DNA of 64,000 nucleotides from Salifodinibacter halophilus (GTDB lineage: Bacteria; Pseudomonadota; Gammaproteobacteria; Nevskiales; Salinisphaeraceae). The position numbers and the translations under genes are program-made. Each line of letters starts with the position of its first letter. Position 1 is the stretch's first letter. Below are positions 18,768 to 27,722 of this stretch, piece by piece. Below the pieces are notes generated by a model. The model was not told the origin of the DNA, searched no databases, and was given only the letters and a program-made list of their open reading frames with translations. The stretch is taken from the NCBI GenBank assembly GCA_012999515.1, contig JABEEB010000001.1, forward strand, positions 744,001 through 808,000. Direction: 5' to 3'.

Positions 18768-20141
18768 TTAGCGACCCATGTCGGGCGGGCCACCCGAGCC
18801 CTGCATTTGCCCCTGCATGGCGCGCATCATCTTGTTCATGCCGCCCTTGGAGAATTTTTTCATCATTTTTTTCATCTGCTGATGCTGTTTGAGTAGCCGA
18901 TTAATATCCTGGACCTCGGTCCCCGAGCCGGCGGCAATACGCCGCTTACGCGAAGCTCGAATCAGATCCGGATAGGCTTTTTCACGCGGCGTCATGGAAC
19001 TGACCATCGCCAGCATGCGCCCGACTTGTTTGTCGTCCGCCGCACCCGCCATGCCTTTCGGCATCTGCGCGCCCGCCGGCATTTTTTCCATCAACGCATT
19101 GATGCCGCCCATCTGCTGCATTTGCCGCAGTTGCTCGGCCATGTCATCCAGATCAAAGCCCTTGCCTTTTTTGAGCTTTTTCGCGAGCTTCTCGGCCTTG
19201 TCCTGATCAACTTGTTGTTCGGCATCTTCGACCAACGACACGACGTCGCCCATGCCCAATATGCGCGACGCAACGCGATCGGGATAGAACGGCTCGAGGG
19301 CATCCAGCTTTTCGCCGGTACCCATGAACTTGATCGGCCGCCCCGTAATCTGGCGCGCCGACAATGCCGCGCCGCCACGCGCATCGCCATCCACCTTGGT
19401 CAGCACCACGCCAGTCAGCGGTAGCGCATCGCCAAACGCTCGAGCGGTATTCGCGGCGTCCTGCCCGGTCATCGAGTCGACCACGAACAGTGTCTCGGCT
19501 GGCTCGACAGTCTCGTTCAGCGTCGAGATCTCGGTCATCATGGCATCATCGATGCCAAGCCGACCCGCCGTATCGACGATTAGTACGTCGTACAACCCTT
19601 TGCGCGCAGCTTCACGCGCTTCGGCCGCTATCTTTTTGGGTTTCTGACTCGATTTGCTCGGGTGGAAATCCACACCTACGTCGCTGGCAACTTGTTCCAA
19701 CTGGTCGATCGCCGCGGGGCGATACACGTCGGTTGAAGTAACCAACACCGATTTTTTGCCCGTCTGCTTCAAATGGGCGGCGAGCTTGCCGGTGGTCGTG
19801 GTCTTACCCGACCCCTGAAGCCCGGCCATCAAGATGACCGCGGGTGGCTTGACGCGCAGATTCAGTTCGCTGTTGGTGCTGCCAAGAACTTCGGTGAGCT
19901 CGTCGTTAACGACCTTGACCAGCGCCTGACCGGGCGTAACACTCGTGGTGACTTCGCTGCCGACCGCGCGCTCGCGTACGCGCGCTACGAAATCCTTGAC
20001 CACGGACAGTGCGACATCAGCTTCCAGTAACGCCATCCGCACTTCACGCAGTGTGGCCTGGATATTGTCCTCGGTCAGTCGGCCACGCCCGCGGACGGCC
20101 TGAAACGTGCTATTGAGGCGGTCACTCAGGCTGTCGAACAT
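18768..20141 (-). CDS. ffh: Signal recognition particle protein Ffh
   Basis: Ffh is the GTPase that binds 4.5S RNA and signal sequences of nascent inner-membrane proteins. The 457 residues contain the N domain, the P-loop GLQGSGKTTTTGKLA, DTAGRLGIDD, TKVDGDARGGAALS, and a C-terminal methionine-rich M domain (QMKKMMKKF, MNKMMRAMQGQMQG) that forms the signal-sequence groove. It ends 188 bases before rpsP on the same strand, a conserved gammaproteobacterial arrangement, and is divergent from the corB-like gene. Confidence 0.97.
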   Translation of the reverse strand: MFDSLSDRLNSTFQAVRGRGRLTEDNIQATLREVRMALLEADVALSVVKDFVARVRERAVGSEVTTSVTPGQALVKVVNDELTEVLGSTNSELNLRVKPPAVILMAGLQGSGKTTTTGKLAAHLKQTGKKSVLVTSTDVYRPAAIDQLEQVASDVGVDFHPSKSSQKPKKIAAEAREAARKGLYDVLIVDTAGRLGIDDAMMTEISTLNETVEPAETLFVVDSMTGQDAANTARAFGDALPLTGVVLTKVDGDARGGAALSARQITGRPIKFMGTGEKLDALEPFYPDRVASRILGMGDVVSLVEDAEQQVDQDKAEKLAKKLKKGKGFDLDDMAEQLRQMQQMGGINALMEKMPAGAQMPKGMAGAADDKQVGRMLAMVSSMTPREKAYPDLIRASRKRRIAAGSGTEVQDINRLLKQHQQMKKMMKKFSKGGMNKMMRAMQGQMQGSGGPPDMGR

Positions 20142-20360
20142 ACTTGGAATCGATCAGTGTTGGTAAGCTGGCGACATTATACTGAAGCGATACCGACAGG
20201 CGTTCGCCTGGCAACATTAAAAATGGCGAATAACTGTCACCAACTAGATAAACACAGCCCAGCGGCAACACACACCCACGCGGCCCTATCAACCGCCATG
20301 GCATTAAAATCGCGTTACAGCCGCGGGCCAACCAATCAATAACGCTGACGACGTCAGAAC

Positions 20361-21632
20361 GTGGAAGCATTCTCAACCCCCCTACTTTTTACCATCCTCG
20401 TCGGACTGATCGTGCTATCAGCCGCGACGTCGAGCACCGAAACCGCGCTGATGTCGATCAACCGGTACCGGCTGAGACATTTGGTGCGCCAGGGCCATGG
20501 CGGCGCGCGGCGCGCCGATGCCTTACTGGAACGACCGGACCGGCTGATCGGGCTCATCCTGCTCGGCAACAATCTCGTCAACATCGCCGCATCGGCGGTT
20601 GCCACTGTTATCGGCATCCGGCTGTTCGGCGATGCCGGCGTCGTGGTCGCAACCGTCGTATTGACGGTCATCGTCCTGATCTTCAGCGAAGTAACACCCA
20701 AGACACTGGCTGCGCTGCACCCCGAACGCATCGCCTATCCGGCCTCCTATATTTTGACGCCGCTCCAACATGGCGTCTGGCCACTGGTCTGGATTATCAA
20801 CACGGCCTGTAACGGCATACTCCGAGGGTTCGGCGTTAGCGCCAAGGACGCTGCGCCCCATTCACTATCTTCTGAGGAATTGCGCACCGTCGTCTCCGAA
20901 GCCGGCGCAGTCATTCCGCACCGACACCAGAACATGCTGTTGTCGATACTCGATATGGAAAATGCCGAGGTCGACGACATCATGATCCCGCGTAACGAGA
21001 TCATCGGTATCGACATCAGCAAACCCTGGGATGAGATCGTCGAACAGGTCGCCGCTAATCAGCACACCCGGCTGCCGATCTACGACGGCTCCATCGATTC
21101 GCTGAAAGGCATGCTCCACATGCGTCGCGTGCTAGGGCTGATCATCAATCACAGCATGACGCGCGAGAGCCTACTCGACCTCGCGAGCGATCCCTATTTT
21201 GTGCCCGCCGGCACACCACTGAACCACCAGCTTTTAAAGTTTCAGAACGAGCGACGCCGGATCGGCTTCTTGGTCGACGAGTACGGCGACATCCAGGGTC
21301 TGATCACACTTGAAGACATTCTCGAGGAAATTGTCGGCGAGTTCACCACCGACCCCGCGACTCAGACCCGTCATGTCAAAAACGAAGGCCACAACACATC
21401 TCTGGTCGAAGGCACGGTTGCTATACGCACGCTAAACCGAACGATGCACTGGCAATTACCAGAAGACGGGCCGCGGACGCTGAATGGCTTGATTACCGAG
21501 CGCTTGGAATCAATACCGCGCGCCGGCACCCATCTCAATATCGACGGCTACGATGTCCACGTCGCACAGACGCGGGCACGGCGCGTAAAAACGGTGCGAA
21601 TCCGGCCACCGACGAGCCAAACAAACGACTAG
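20361..21632 (+). CDS. corB: HlyC/CorC-family (CorB/YfjD-like, CNNM) membrane protein with CBS pair
   Basis: The 423-residue protein has an N-terminal DUF21/CNNM membrane domain with several hydrophobic segments (about residues 8-28, 62-90, 95-125). A CBS pair follows (MIPRNEIIGIDI, HTRLPIYDGSIDSLKGMLH, RRIGFLVDEYGDIQGLITLEDILEEIVGE in part) and then a C-terminal CorC/HlyC domain. Homologues next to ffh in gammaproteobacteria are named CorB or YfjD and are implicated in magnesium/cobalt efflux. The start is GTG 20361. It converges with radA, with 32 bases between the stops. Confidence 0.88.
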   Translation: MEAFSTPLLFTILVGLIVLSAATSSTETALMSINRYRLRHLVRQGHGGARRADALLERPDRLIGLILLGNNLVNIAASAVATVIGIRLFGDAGVVVATVVLTVIVLIFSEVTPKTLAALHPERIAYPASYILTPLQHGVWPLVWIINTACNGILRGFGVSAKDAAPHSLSSEELRTVVSEAGAVIPHRHQNMLLSILDMENAEVDDIMIPRNEIIGIDISKPWDEIVEQVAANQHTRLPIYDGSIDSLKGMLHMRRVLGLIINHSMTRESLLDLASDPYFVPAGTPLNHQLLKFQNERRRIGFLVDEYGDIQGLITLEDILEEIVGEFTTDPATQTRHVKNEGHNTSLVEGTVAIRTLNRTMHWQLPEDGPRTLNGLITERLESIPRAGTHLNIDGYDVHVAQTRARRVKTVRIRPPTSQTND

Positions 21633-21664
21633 ACCAGCCACGGGCGCTGACTACTAGCACTCTG

Positions 21665-23038
21665 TCATTTGATCGCGTCGATAGCCTCCGACAACCGTCC
21701 GACAGCGACGACTTCCATATCGCCCACCCGGCGTGATTTCGGTGCATTAGCGCTTGGCACGATCGCCCGTTTGAAGCCGTGTTTGGCCGCCTCGGCCAAG
21801 CGTTCTTCGCCACCCGGCACAGGCCGAATTTCACCCGCCAGCCCAATCTCGCCACAAATGACGTCGTACTGACCGATCGCGCGGTCACGGAAACTCGACA
21901 GCGCGGCCAATACCACCGCCAGATCAGCCGCGGTCTCGGTTACACGCATGCCACCAACGACGTTGACAAACACATCCTGGTCGCCGAGACCGATACCGCC
22001 GTGGCGGTGCAGCACTGCCAGCAGCATCGCCAAACGCTGACCATCCGGCCCAAGTGCGACACGGCGCGGATTGTGTAACTGCGAGCCGTCGACCAGTGCC
22101 TGCACTTCTACCAGCATCGGGCGCGATCCCTCGCGCGCGACCATGATTACACTGCCCGGCACGGGCTGCTCATGACGCGACAGGAATATTGCGGACGGAT
22201 TTTTGACTTGTTTTAGGCCTGATTGCGCCATCGCAAACACGCCGAGTTCATTGACTGCACCAAAGCGGTTCTTGATCGAACGCACGACCCGGAAGCGACT
22301 ACTTTGCTCGGACTCGAAGTACAGCACCGTATCGACCATATGCTCTAGAACACGTGGTCCAGCGATCGAGCCTTCCTTAGTCACATGCCCGACTAGAATC
22401 AGCGCTGTACCCGTCGCCTTGGCGAAGCGTGCCAACATCGAGGCGCACTCGCGCAGTTGGGCCACATTCCCCGGCGCACTGGTCAACGCCTCGGTAAACA
22501 CGGTCTGGATAGAGTCGACAACCAGCAATTTCGGCGCTTGCGGTTTGGCCAACGCCAGAATGCGCTCGACGCAGGTCTCGGCCAGCAACCCCAGATCAGC
22601 ATCGGCCACGCCGAGCCGCTCGGCCCGCAGGCGCACCTGCTCCAGTGATTCTTCGCCCGTGTCGTAGAGCGCAGGCAGTTCGTTCGACAACCCGGCCAGT
22701 ACTTGCAGCAACAGCGTGGATTTGCCGATGCCCGGATCGCCACCAATCAGGATCACCGACCCCGGCACAAGCCCGCCACCCAGCACACGGTCGAGTTCGG
22801 ACATGCCGATCGATGTGCGCGTGACCTCACTCGAGCTGATATTGCCGAGTTTCTGGACACCGGACGGCGCGCCGTCGTAAGCCGCTGCCGGATCGACACC
22901 ACGTTTGGGTGTCGCGGGCGTCGGCGCCACGCTTTCGACTAGCGTGTTCCAGGCGCCACAGTCAGCGCACTGCCCGGCCCACTTCGGCTGCGTCGCGCCG
23001 CAAGACTCACAAACGAACACCGTTTTCGATTTAGCCAT
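21665..23038 (-). CDS. radA: DNA repair protein RadA
   Basis: RadA is a RecA-related ATPase and DnaB-like helicase that promotes branch migration during recombination. It has the N-terminal C4 zinc finger CESCGATQPKWAGQCADC, Walker A GGDPGIGKST, the RadA-specific KNRFGAVNELGVF motif and a C-terminal Lon-protease-like domain (GLAGEIRPVPGGEERL). The 457-residue length is normal. It follows alr by 24 bases on the same strand, so it is probably the end of the rnr-to-radA block. Confidence 0.96.
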   Translation of the reverse strand: MAKSKTVFVCESCGATQPKWAGQCADCGAWNTLVESVAPTPATPKRGVDPAAAYDGAPSGVQKLGNISSSEVTRTSIGMSELDRVLGGGLVPGSVILIGGDPGIGKSTLLLQVLAGLSNELPALYDTGEESLEQVRLRAERLGVADADLGLLAETCVERILALAKPQAPKLLVVDSIQTVFTEALTSAPGNVAQLRECASMLARFAKATGTALILVGHVTKEGSIAGPRVLEHMVDTVLYFESEQSSRFRVVRSIKNRFGAVNELGVFAMAQSGLKQVKNPSAIFLSRHEQPVPGSVIMVAREGSRPMLVEVQALVDGSQLHNPRRVALGPDGQRLAMLLAVLHRHGGIGLGDQDVFVNVVGGMRVTETAADLAVVLAALSSFRDRAIGQYDVICGEIGLAGEIRPVPGGEERLAEAAKHGFKRAIVPSANAPKSRRVGDMEVVAVGRLSEAIDAIK

Positions 23039-23062
23039 CGCCGTGACACGCTTATCGCGCGT

Positions 23063-24130
23063 TCAAATAGCCCCGAACTCGACGCGCGGCGTTAGACGAC
23101 AGAACAACTCGTAAGCGATGGTGCCGGCGGCCGTCGCAATCTCGTCGGCCGGTAAATCCGGTCCCCAGAGTGTAGCCACGTCGCCGATCTCCGCCGTCGG
23201 CGCATCGGTGACGTCGACGGTAATCATGTCCATCGAAACCCGACCTGCCAGCGGACAGCGATGACCGCCGACCATAACCGGGGTGCCGGACGGCGCATGG
23301 CGCGGATAGCCATCGCCATAACCGATCCCGACGACCGCGATCTCGGTATCGCGCTCGGCGACAAACTGCGCCCCATAACCGATCGGTTCGCCAGCCGCCA
23401 CGCGGTGTCGGTTAATAATCGGTGCCGTGAGTTGCATCACACCACGCAGGCCGAGTTCGGCAGCCGAATGATCGTTCAATGGCGAACTACCGTAGAGCAT
23501 GATGCCGGGGCGAACCACATCGGCATGGGCCGACGGGCGAGTCAGCACCGCAGCCGAATTGGCGATTGAGCGCTGACCAGCACGCTGACCAACGGCATCG
23601 GAAAAACAAGTGAGCTGGCGATCACTCATCGGATCACCCGGATCGTCCGCGCAAGCCAAGTGCGTGAGAAACCCCAGGTCTTCAACCCCGGGCGCGGTGG
23701 CGAGTCGGTCGGCCAATGCGCCGGCCTCGTCCGCGGCCACACCGAGGCGGTGCATGCCACTATCGATTTTCAGCCAAGCCGCAAGCGGCGTGCCACTGTA
23801 TTGCGCCAATGCCTCGACCTGGCATGGACCATAAGCGACCGGTTGGATATTTTGGGCCGACGCCTCAGCGAGCACCGCTGCGTCCAGCGGCTGCGATAAC
23901 GTCATGATCGGCTCGGTGACCCCGGCCAACCGAAGCCGCAGCGCTTCGTCGAGGCTGGCGACCGCAAACCCATCGGCAGCGAGCGCGGTTGCCACAGCCA
24001 CGCTGCCATGGCCGTAGCCGTCCGCCTTAACCGCGGCAAACACGCGTGACGTCGGTGCGAGCTCACGCACCCGCCGCAGATTATGATCAAGCGCAGCCGT
24101 ATCGACGACCGCGCGGGCCCGCGCGCTCAT
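23063..24130 (-). CDS. alr: Alanine racemase
   Basis: Alr interconverts L- and D-alanine for peptidoglycan. The PLP lysine is in AVKADGYGHG near residue 34 and the second catalytic base in the GYGAQF segment near the middle; LAGRVSMDMITVDVTD marks the C-terminal beta domain. The 355-residue length is standard. The start codon overlaps the dnaB stop (ATGA), matching the conserved dnaB-alr pair. Confidence 0.96.
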   Translation of the reverse strand: MSARARAVVDTAALDHNLRRVRELAPTSRVFAAVKADGYGHGSVAVATALAADGFAVASLDEALRLRLAGVTEPIMTLSQPLDAAVLAEASAQNIQPVAYGPCQVEALAQYSGTPLAAWLKIDSGMHRLGVAADEAGALADRLATAPGVEDLGFLTHLACADDPGDPMSDRQLTCFSDAVGQRAGQRSIANSAAVLTRPSAHADVVRPGIMLYGSSPLNDHSAAELGLRGVMQLTAPIINRHRVAAGEPIGYGAQFVAERDTEIAVVGIGYGDGYPRHAPSGTPVMVGGHRCPLAGRVSMDMITVDVTDAPTAEIGDVATLWGPDLPADEIATAAGTIAYELFCRLTPRVEFGAI

Positions 24131-25482
24131 CCAATAAACTCCTCGTCGTATCGATCCTGCAGATTCTCGAAACGAGTATAGTGTGACAAAAATGCAGTGC
24201 GCGCCGTGCCGGTAGGCCCGTTACGCTGCTTGCCAATAACGATTTCCGCGACGCCTTTGTCGTTGCTGTCTTCGTTATAAACCTCGTCGCGATAAACAAA
24301 CGCGATAACGTCAGCATCCTGTTCAATACCGCCCGACTCACGCAGGTCTGACATCCGGGGGCGCCGGTCCTCGCGCTGCTCGACCTGACGGTTGAGCTGC
24401 GACAACGCAATAACCGTGACATTAAGTTCTTTAGCTAGCGCCTTGAGTTGGCGTGAGATTTCCGATATCTCATTGGTTCGGTTCTCGGCCGTTCCTGGCA
24501 CCTGCATGAGCTGCAAATAGTCGACGACAATCAGCCCGATATCGTTTTCGCGCTTCAGACGTCGGGCACGTGAACGCAGCTCGTTGGGCGATAACGCCGG
24601 CGTGTCGTCAACAAACAGTCGCGCATTTTCGTTCATGATGCCGACCGCCGAGGTGATCTTAGCCCAGTCGTCTTCGGTTAAGTTACCCGAACGGAGGTTG
24701 GCTTGGTCGACCCGGCCCCATGACGAAATCATACGCATCACGATCTGCTCGGCCGACATTTCGAGCGAAAATACCGCAACGGGCGTTTTCTGTTTGATCG
24801 CAACGTTCTCGACGATATTCATGGCAAACGCCGTCTTACCCATCGACGGACGTCCGGCCAGAATCAAAAGATCGGAAGGTTGCAGACCGTTGGTCAGTTG
24901 ATCGAAGCGGTCCAACCCGGTCGGCAAGCCAGTAAACTCACCTTCCTGTTGAACCAACTCGCCGATCGTCTCGACTGCCTGAGTAAGCAGATCGTTCAAC
25001 CCCCGTGGGCCATCTTCGGCCTGACGGCCGTGCTCGGCGACCGCAAACAGTTCCTGCTCGGCAGCCGAAACCAATTCATCGGCTTCACGGCCGGTGTTGT
25101 CAAACCCCAAGCCGGTGATCAAATCGCCCGCGCGAATGAGCTGCCGCATGAGCGAGCGCTGGCGGACGATATCGGCATAGGCGCGGATATTGGCCGCACC
25201 CGGTATTTCGGTAACCAGATTGCCGATGTAGGTCGCACCACCGGCTTTTTCGAGCAGATCGCGGCTACGGAGCCACTCGGTCAGCGTGACCAGATCCCGT
25301 GGCTGATCATCGTTGACCAGATCCGCTAAACCGCGGAACAGCAGCCGATGATCTTCACGGTAGAAATCGTTTTCGAAAAGCGTTCCGGCGATGTCGTCCC
25401 AAGCATGTTGGGATAACAGTAAGCCGCCGATGACCGACTGCTCGGCATCGATCGAATGCGGAGGTAGCTTGCCTTCGGTCAT
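24127..25482 (-). CDS. dnaB: Replicative DNA helicase DnaB
   Basis: DnaB is the hexameric 5'-3' helicase of the replication fork. The N-terminal primase-interacting domain (SVIGGLLLSQHAW) is followed by the RecA-like motor with Walker A AGRPSMGKTAFA, Walker B VVDYLQLM, and the C-terminal QRNGPTGTARTAFL. The 451 residues show no intein insertion. It lies 149 bases after rplI with a strong hairpin in between and overlaps alr by 4 bases. Confidence 0.97.
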   Translation of the reverse strand: MTEGKLPPHSIDAEQSVIGGLLLSQHAWDDIAGTLFENDFYREDHRLLFRGLADLVNDDQPRDLVTLTEWLRSRDLLEKAGGATYIGNLVTEIPGAANIRAYADIVRQRSLMRQLIRAGDLITGLGFDNTGREADELVSAAEQELFAVAEHGRQAEDGPRGLNDLLTQAVETIGELVQQEGEFTGLPTGLDRFDQLTNGLQPSDLLILAGRPSMGKTAFAMNIVENVAIKQKTPVAVFSLEMSAEQIVMRMISSWGRVDQANLRSGNLTEDDWAKITSAVGIMNENARLFVDDTPALSPNELRSRARRLKRENDIGLIVVDYLQLMQVPGTAENRTNEISEISRQLKALAKELNVTVIALSQLNRQVEQREDRRPRMSDLRESGGIEQDADVIAFVYRDEVYNEDSNDKGVAEIVIGKQRNGPTGTARTAFLSHYTRFENLQDRYDEEFIG

Positions 25483-25576
25483 GGCCGCAGCGCTCGAGCC
25501 GTCAATCCTTGTTCACCAGCGAAGCACACGTTCATGTGTCGCCAACAATCCAGGGATCGTTTATACACCGGAACCA

Positions 25577-25613
25577 CCGCGACCGCCGACAGCTAAATAG
25601 TCGGCGGTCGCGG
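25577..25613 (-). terminator. Perfect 13-bp hairpin between rplI and dnaB (attenuator or weak terminator)
   Basis: CCGCGACCGCCGA (25577-25589) pairs perfectly with TCGGCGGTCGCGG (25601-25613) around an 11-nt loop. On the minus strand it follows the rplI stop by 18 bases. It lacks a clean T-run, so it may act as a processing site or attenuate read-through into dnaB. Confidence 0.6.
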
Positions 25614-25631
25614 CCTGGCATCTTACATCGT

Positions 25632-26210
25632 TTACGACGTTTCGCGCTCGTCGTTCGATGCGTCGCCTTCCACGGCGCCCGCATCGTCCGATTCGGCGGC
25701 AGCCTCTTCGGTCTCCGCCTCTTCAGAACTCGTGCCGCGGCGCGGCATGTTGATGCCCATGTCGGTCAGCTGGGCGACCACAATCGTCACCTCGGTCTCG
25801 ACGTCGGCGTGGAGTTCCAGATTCGCCGTGTACTCGCCAGTCAACCGGAGATTACCTTCGGTCAGAAGCACTTCCCGGGCATCGACCGATGCGCTTTCTT
25901 CGGTGATTTTGGAGGCGATTTCCTGTGGCCCGACCGAGCCAAACAACTTGCCTTCATCACTGGCCCGCATGGCGATGACGAATTCACGGCCACGCAACTG
26001 ATCAGCGCGCAGCTCGGCCTGATGACGACGGTCATCCGAGGCTTGCTTCAGTTCGGATTTGCGCTGTTCGAACGTTTCGATATTGGCCTTGGTCGCCGGC
26101 AGTGCAATGCCGCGCGGAATCAAATAGTTCCGACCAAACCCGGGCTTAACATCGGCGGTATCGCCAAGATCGCCGAGATTACGGACCTTCTGTAGCAGAA
26201 TGACTTTCAT
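25632..26210 (-). CDS. rplI: 50S ribosomal protein L9 with acidic C-terminal extension
   Basis: The L9 core is complete: MKVILLQKVRNLGDLGD, VKPGFGRNYLIPRGIA, the connecting helix and the C-terminal domain with ETEVTIVVAQL. The family is normally about 149 residues; this one has 192. The extra 40 or so are a Ser/Glu/Asp/Ala-rich acidic tail (SSEEAETEEAAAES and onward). The gene is last of the rpsF-rpsR-rplI group and starts 9 bases after the rpsR stop. The tail is probably disordered; its role is unknown. Confidence 0.95.
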   Translation of the reverse strand: MKVILLQKVRNLGDLGDTADVKPGFGRNYLIPRGIALPATKANIETFEQRKSELKQASDDRRHQAELRADQLRGREFVIAMRASDEGKLFGSVGPQEIASKITEESASVDAREVLLTEGNLRLTGEYTANLELHADVETEVTIVVAQLTDMGINMPRRGTSSEEAETEEAAAESDDAGAVEGDASNDERETS

Positions 26211-26219
26211 GACGTGACC

Positions 26220-26450
26220 TTACGACGAGTGACGGTCAGTGTACGGCAACAATGCCAGGAATCGCGCGCGTTTGACAGCGGTCGACAGCTGGCGCTGATA
26301 GACCGACGCCGTGCCGGTGATCCGGCTCGGCACGATTTTGCCGGTGTCGGTGACGTATTGCTTGAGAGTTTCGATGTCTTTGTAGTCGATTTCTTCCACA
26401 CCGGCGGCGGTGAATCGACAGTAGCGACGACGACGAAAGAATCGGGCCAT
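26220..26450 (-). CDS. rpsR: 30S ribosomal protein S18
   Basis: S18 is a 76-residue platform protein of the small subunit. The [10 protein letters not shown] start, [26 protein letters not shown] and [15 protein letters not shown] are all family-typical. It sits between rpsF and rplI in the conserved order. No priB gene is visible in the 45 bases between rpsF and rpsR, unlike E. coli. Confidence 0.97.
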   Translation of the reverse strand: MARFFRRRRYCRFTAAGVEEIDYKDIETLKQYVTDTGKIVPSRITGTASVYQRQLSTAVKRARFLALLPYTDRHSS

Positions 26451-26495
26451 GATGGGGCTCCTTGCTGGATTCGGTGACGGTCTCGCGACCGGCGC

Positions 26496-26840
26496 TTATT
26501 CGGTTTCGGCCTTGCGCTCGTCGGACTTCTTGGCGAGCGGCGACGGATCGGTATCGGCCTTGTGCCGGGCGACGATCAGGTGACGAAGCACCGCGTCGTT
26601 GAAACGAAACGCATCTTCGAGCTGCTCACGCGCATCCTGCGTGCATTCGAAGTTCATCAGCACATAGTGCGCTTTGTGGATCTTGTTGATCGGGTACGCG
26701 AGCTGACGCCGACCCCAGTCTTCGTGGCGATGAATCTGACCGCCTTCGGCCTCGACGATGGAGCGATACTTCTCGACCATCGCGGGCACTTGTTCGCTCT
26801 GATCCGGATGGACCAGAAACACTAGTTCATAATGTCGCAT
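26496..26840 (-). CDS. rpsF: 30S ribosomal protein S6
   Basis: S6 partners S18 in the 30S platform. [29 protein letters not shown] and [10 protein letters not shown] are characteristic. The 114-residue chain ends in a charged tail ([11 protein letters not shown]); in E. coli the S6 tail is a site of RimK glutamylation, which could apply here. It is the first gene of the ribosomal trio and lies 102 bases after rlmB. Confidence 0.97.
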   Translation of the reverse strand: MRHYELVFLVHPDQSEQVPAMVEKYRSIVEAEGGQIHRHEDWGRRQLAYPINKIHKAHYVLMNFECTQDAREQLEDAFRFNDAVLRHLIVARHKADTDPSPLAKKSDERKAETE

Positions 26841-26942
26841 GGCTTGTTCCTTGTGGTGAATGCCCCCGGCTTGCCAAATAGCCGTAGAGCAAGGTAGCCC
26901 GGCATTGTAAGCCTTTAACGCCTACCAACGCAAAGGCAAAAA

Positions 26943-27698
26943 TTACCCGCCCTGACGCTGCTGCCGTCGCGCTTCGAACAGAGCGACCCCGACGGCGACC
27001 GACACATTCAAACTCTCGATCGAACCACACAACGGGATCGATCCAAGTCGGTCGCAACAGTCCGTGGTCCGCCGGCGCAAACCATCTGCTTCGCCGCCAG
27101 CCACAATCACGTGCCGACCACCGAGATCCAACGTATCGATCGACGATGGCGCCTCGCCCTCGAGACCGGTTGAAAAATAACCGGCGTCCTGTAGCCAAGT
27201 CAGCGTTCGCGCCAAATTAGTGACGCGTGCGAACGGCACATATTCGGCGCCGCCGGCTGCAACCTTGATCGCACTCGACGTTAGTCCGACCGCCTGTCGG
27301 CGTGGCGCTATAACAGCGTCGACACCGGCGGCCGCCGCACTGCGCAGGCAAGCACCCAGATTATGCGGATCCTGGATCTGATCGAGTGCGAGCACCAGAC
27401 TTGTTGAGCCCGCCAACGCGATGGTCTCGGCCAGCGCCTGTTCATCGATCGCCTCGGGTGCCGCGATTTCCGCGGCAACGCCTTGATGCGCGATATTTGG
27501 CAGCCGACGATCAAGCTCCGAACGCTCGATGGGTTCGGCCGACAGACCGTGTGCAGCCAGCTCCTGCTCCAGGGCATCGTTGTCGCGTGTGGCGCTGGCC
27601 AAGCGCCACACGCGATAGACCGGCCGGCGTCCTTGCAACGCGGCCATAACAGCGTGGACCCCGCCAATCAGCGACACCGGGGTCGACGATCGACCCAT
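26943..27698 (-). CDS. rlmB: 23S rRNA (guanosine-2'-O-)-methyltransferase RlmB
   Basis: RlmB methylates the ribose of G2251 in 23S rRNA. The SPOUT-class motifs are present: LDQIQDPHNLGACLRSA, IVAGGEADGLRR (a slight variant of the usual GxExxG) and the SAM-binding IPLCGSIESLNVSVAVGVALFEA. The N-terminal L30e-like substrate-binding domain starts with SLIGGVHAV. At 251 residues the length is standard. Its start is 24 bases after the OmpA-lipoprotein stop, in place of the direct rnr-rlmB contact seen in E. coli. Confidence 0.95.
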   Translation of the reverse strand: MGRSSTPVSLIGGVHAVMAALQGRRPVYRVWRLASATRDNDALEQELAAHGLSAEPIERSELDRRLPNIAHQGVAAEIAAPEAIDEQALAETIALAGSTSLVLALDQIQDPHNLGACLRSAAAAGVDAVIAPRRQAVGLTSSAIKVAAGGAEYVPFARVTNLARTLTWLQDAGYFSTGLEGEAPSSIDTLDLGGRHVIVAGGEADGLRRRTTDCCDRLGSIPLCGSIESLNVSVAVGVALFEARRQQRQGG

Positions 27699-27722
27699 GT
27701 TGGCAGCCAGCTCGCTCTGGGG

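Noticed and set aside
20142-20360. Possible small RNA or leader between ffh and the corB-like gene
   Set aside because: No clear promoter, hairpin or terminator was found; an ordinary divergent gap.
24127-25482. Intein in dnaB
   Set aside because: The helicase is 451 residues and all motifs are continuous, so there is no insertion.
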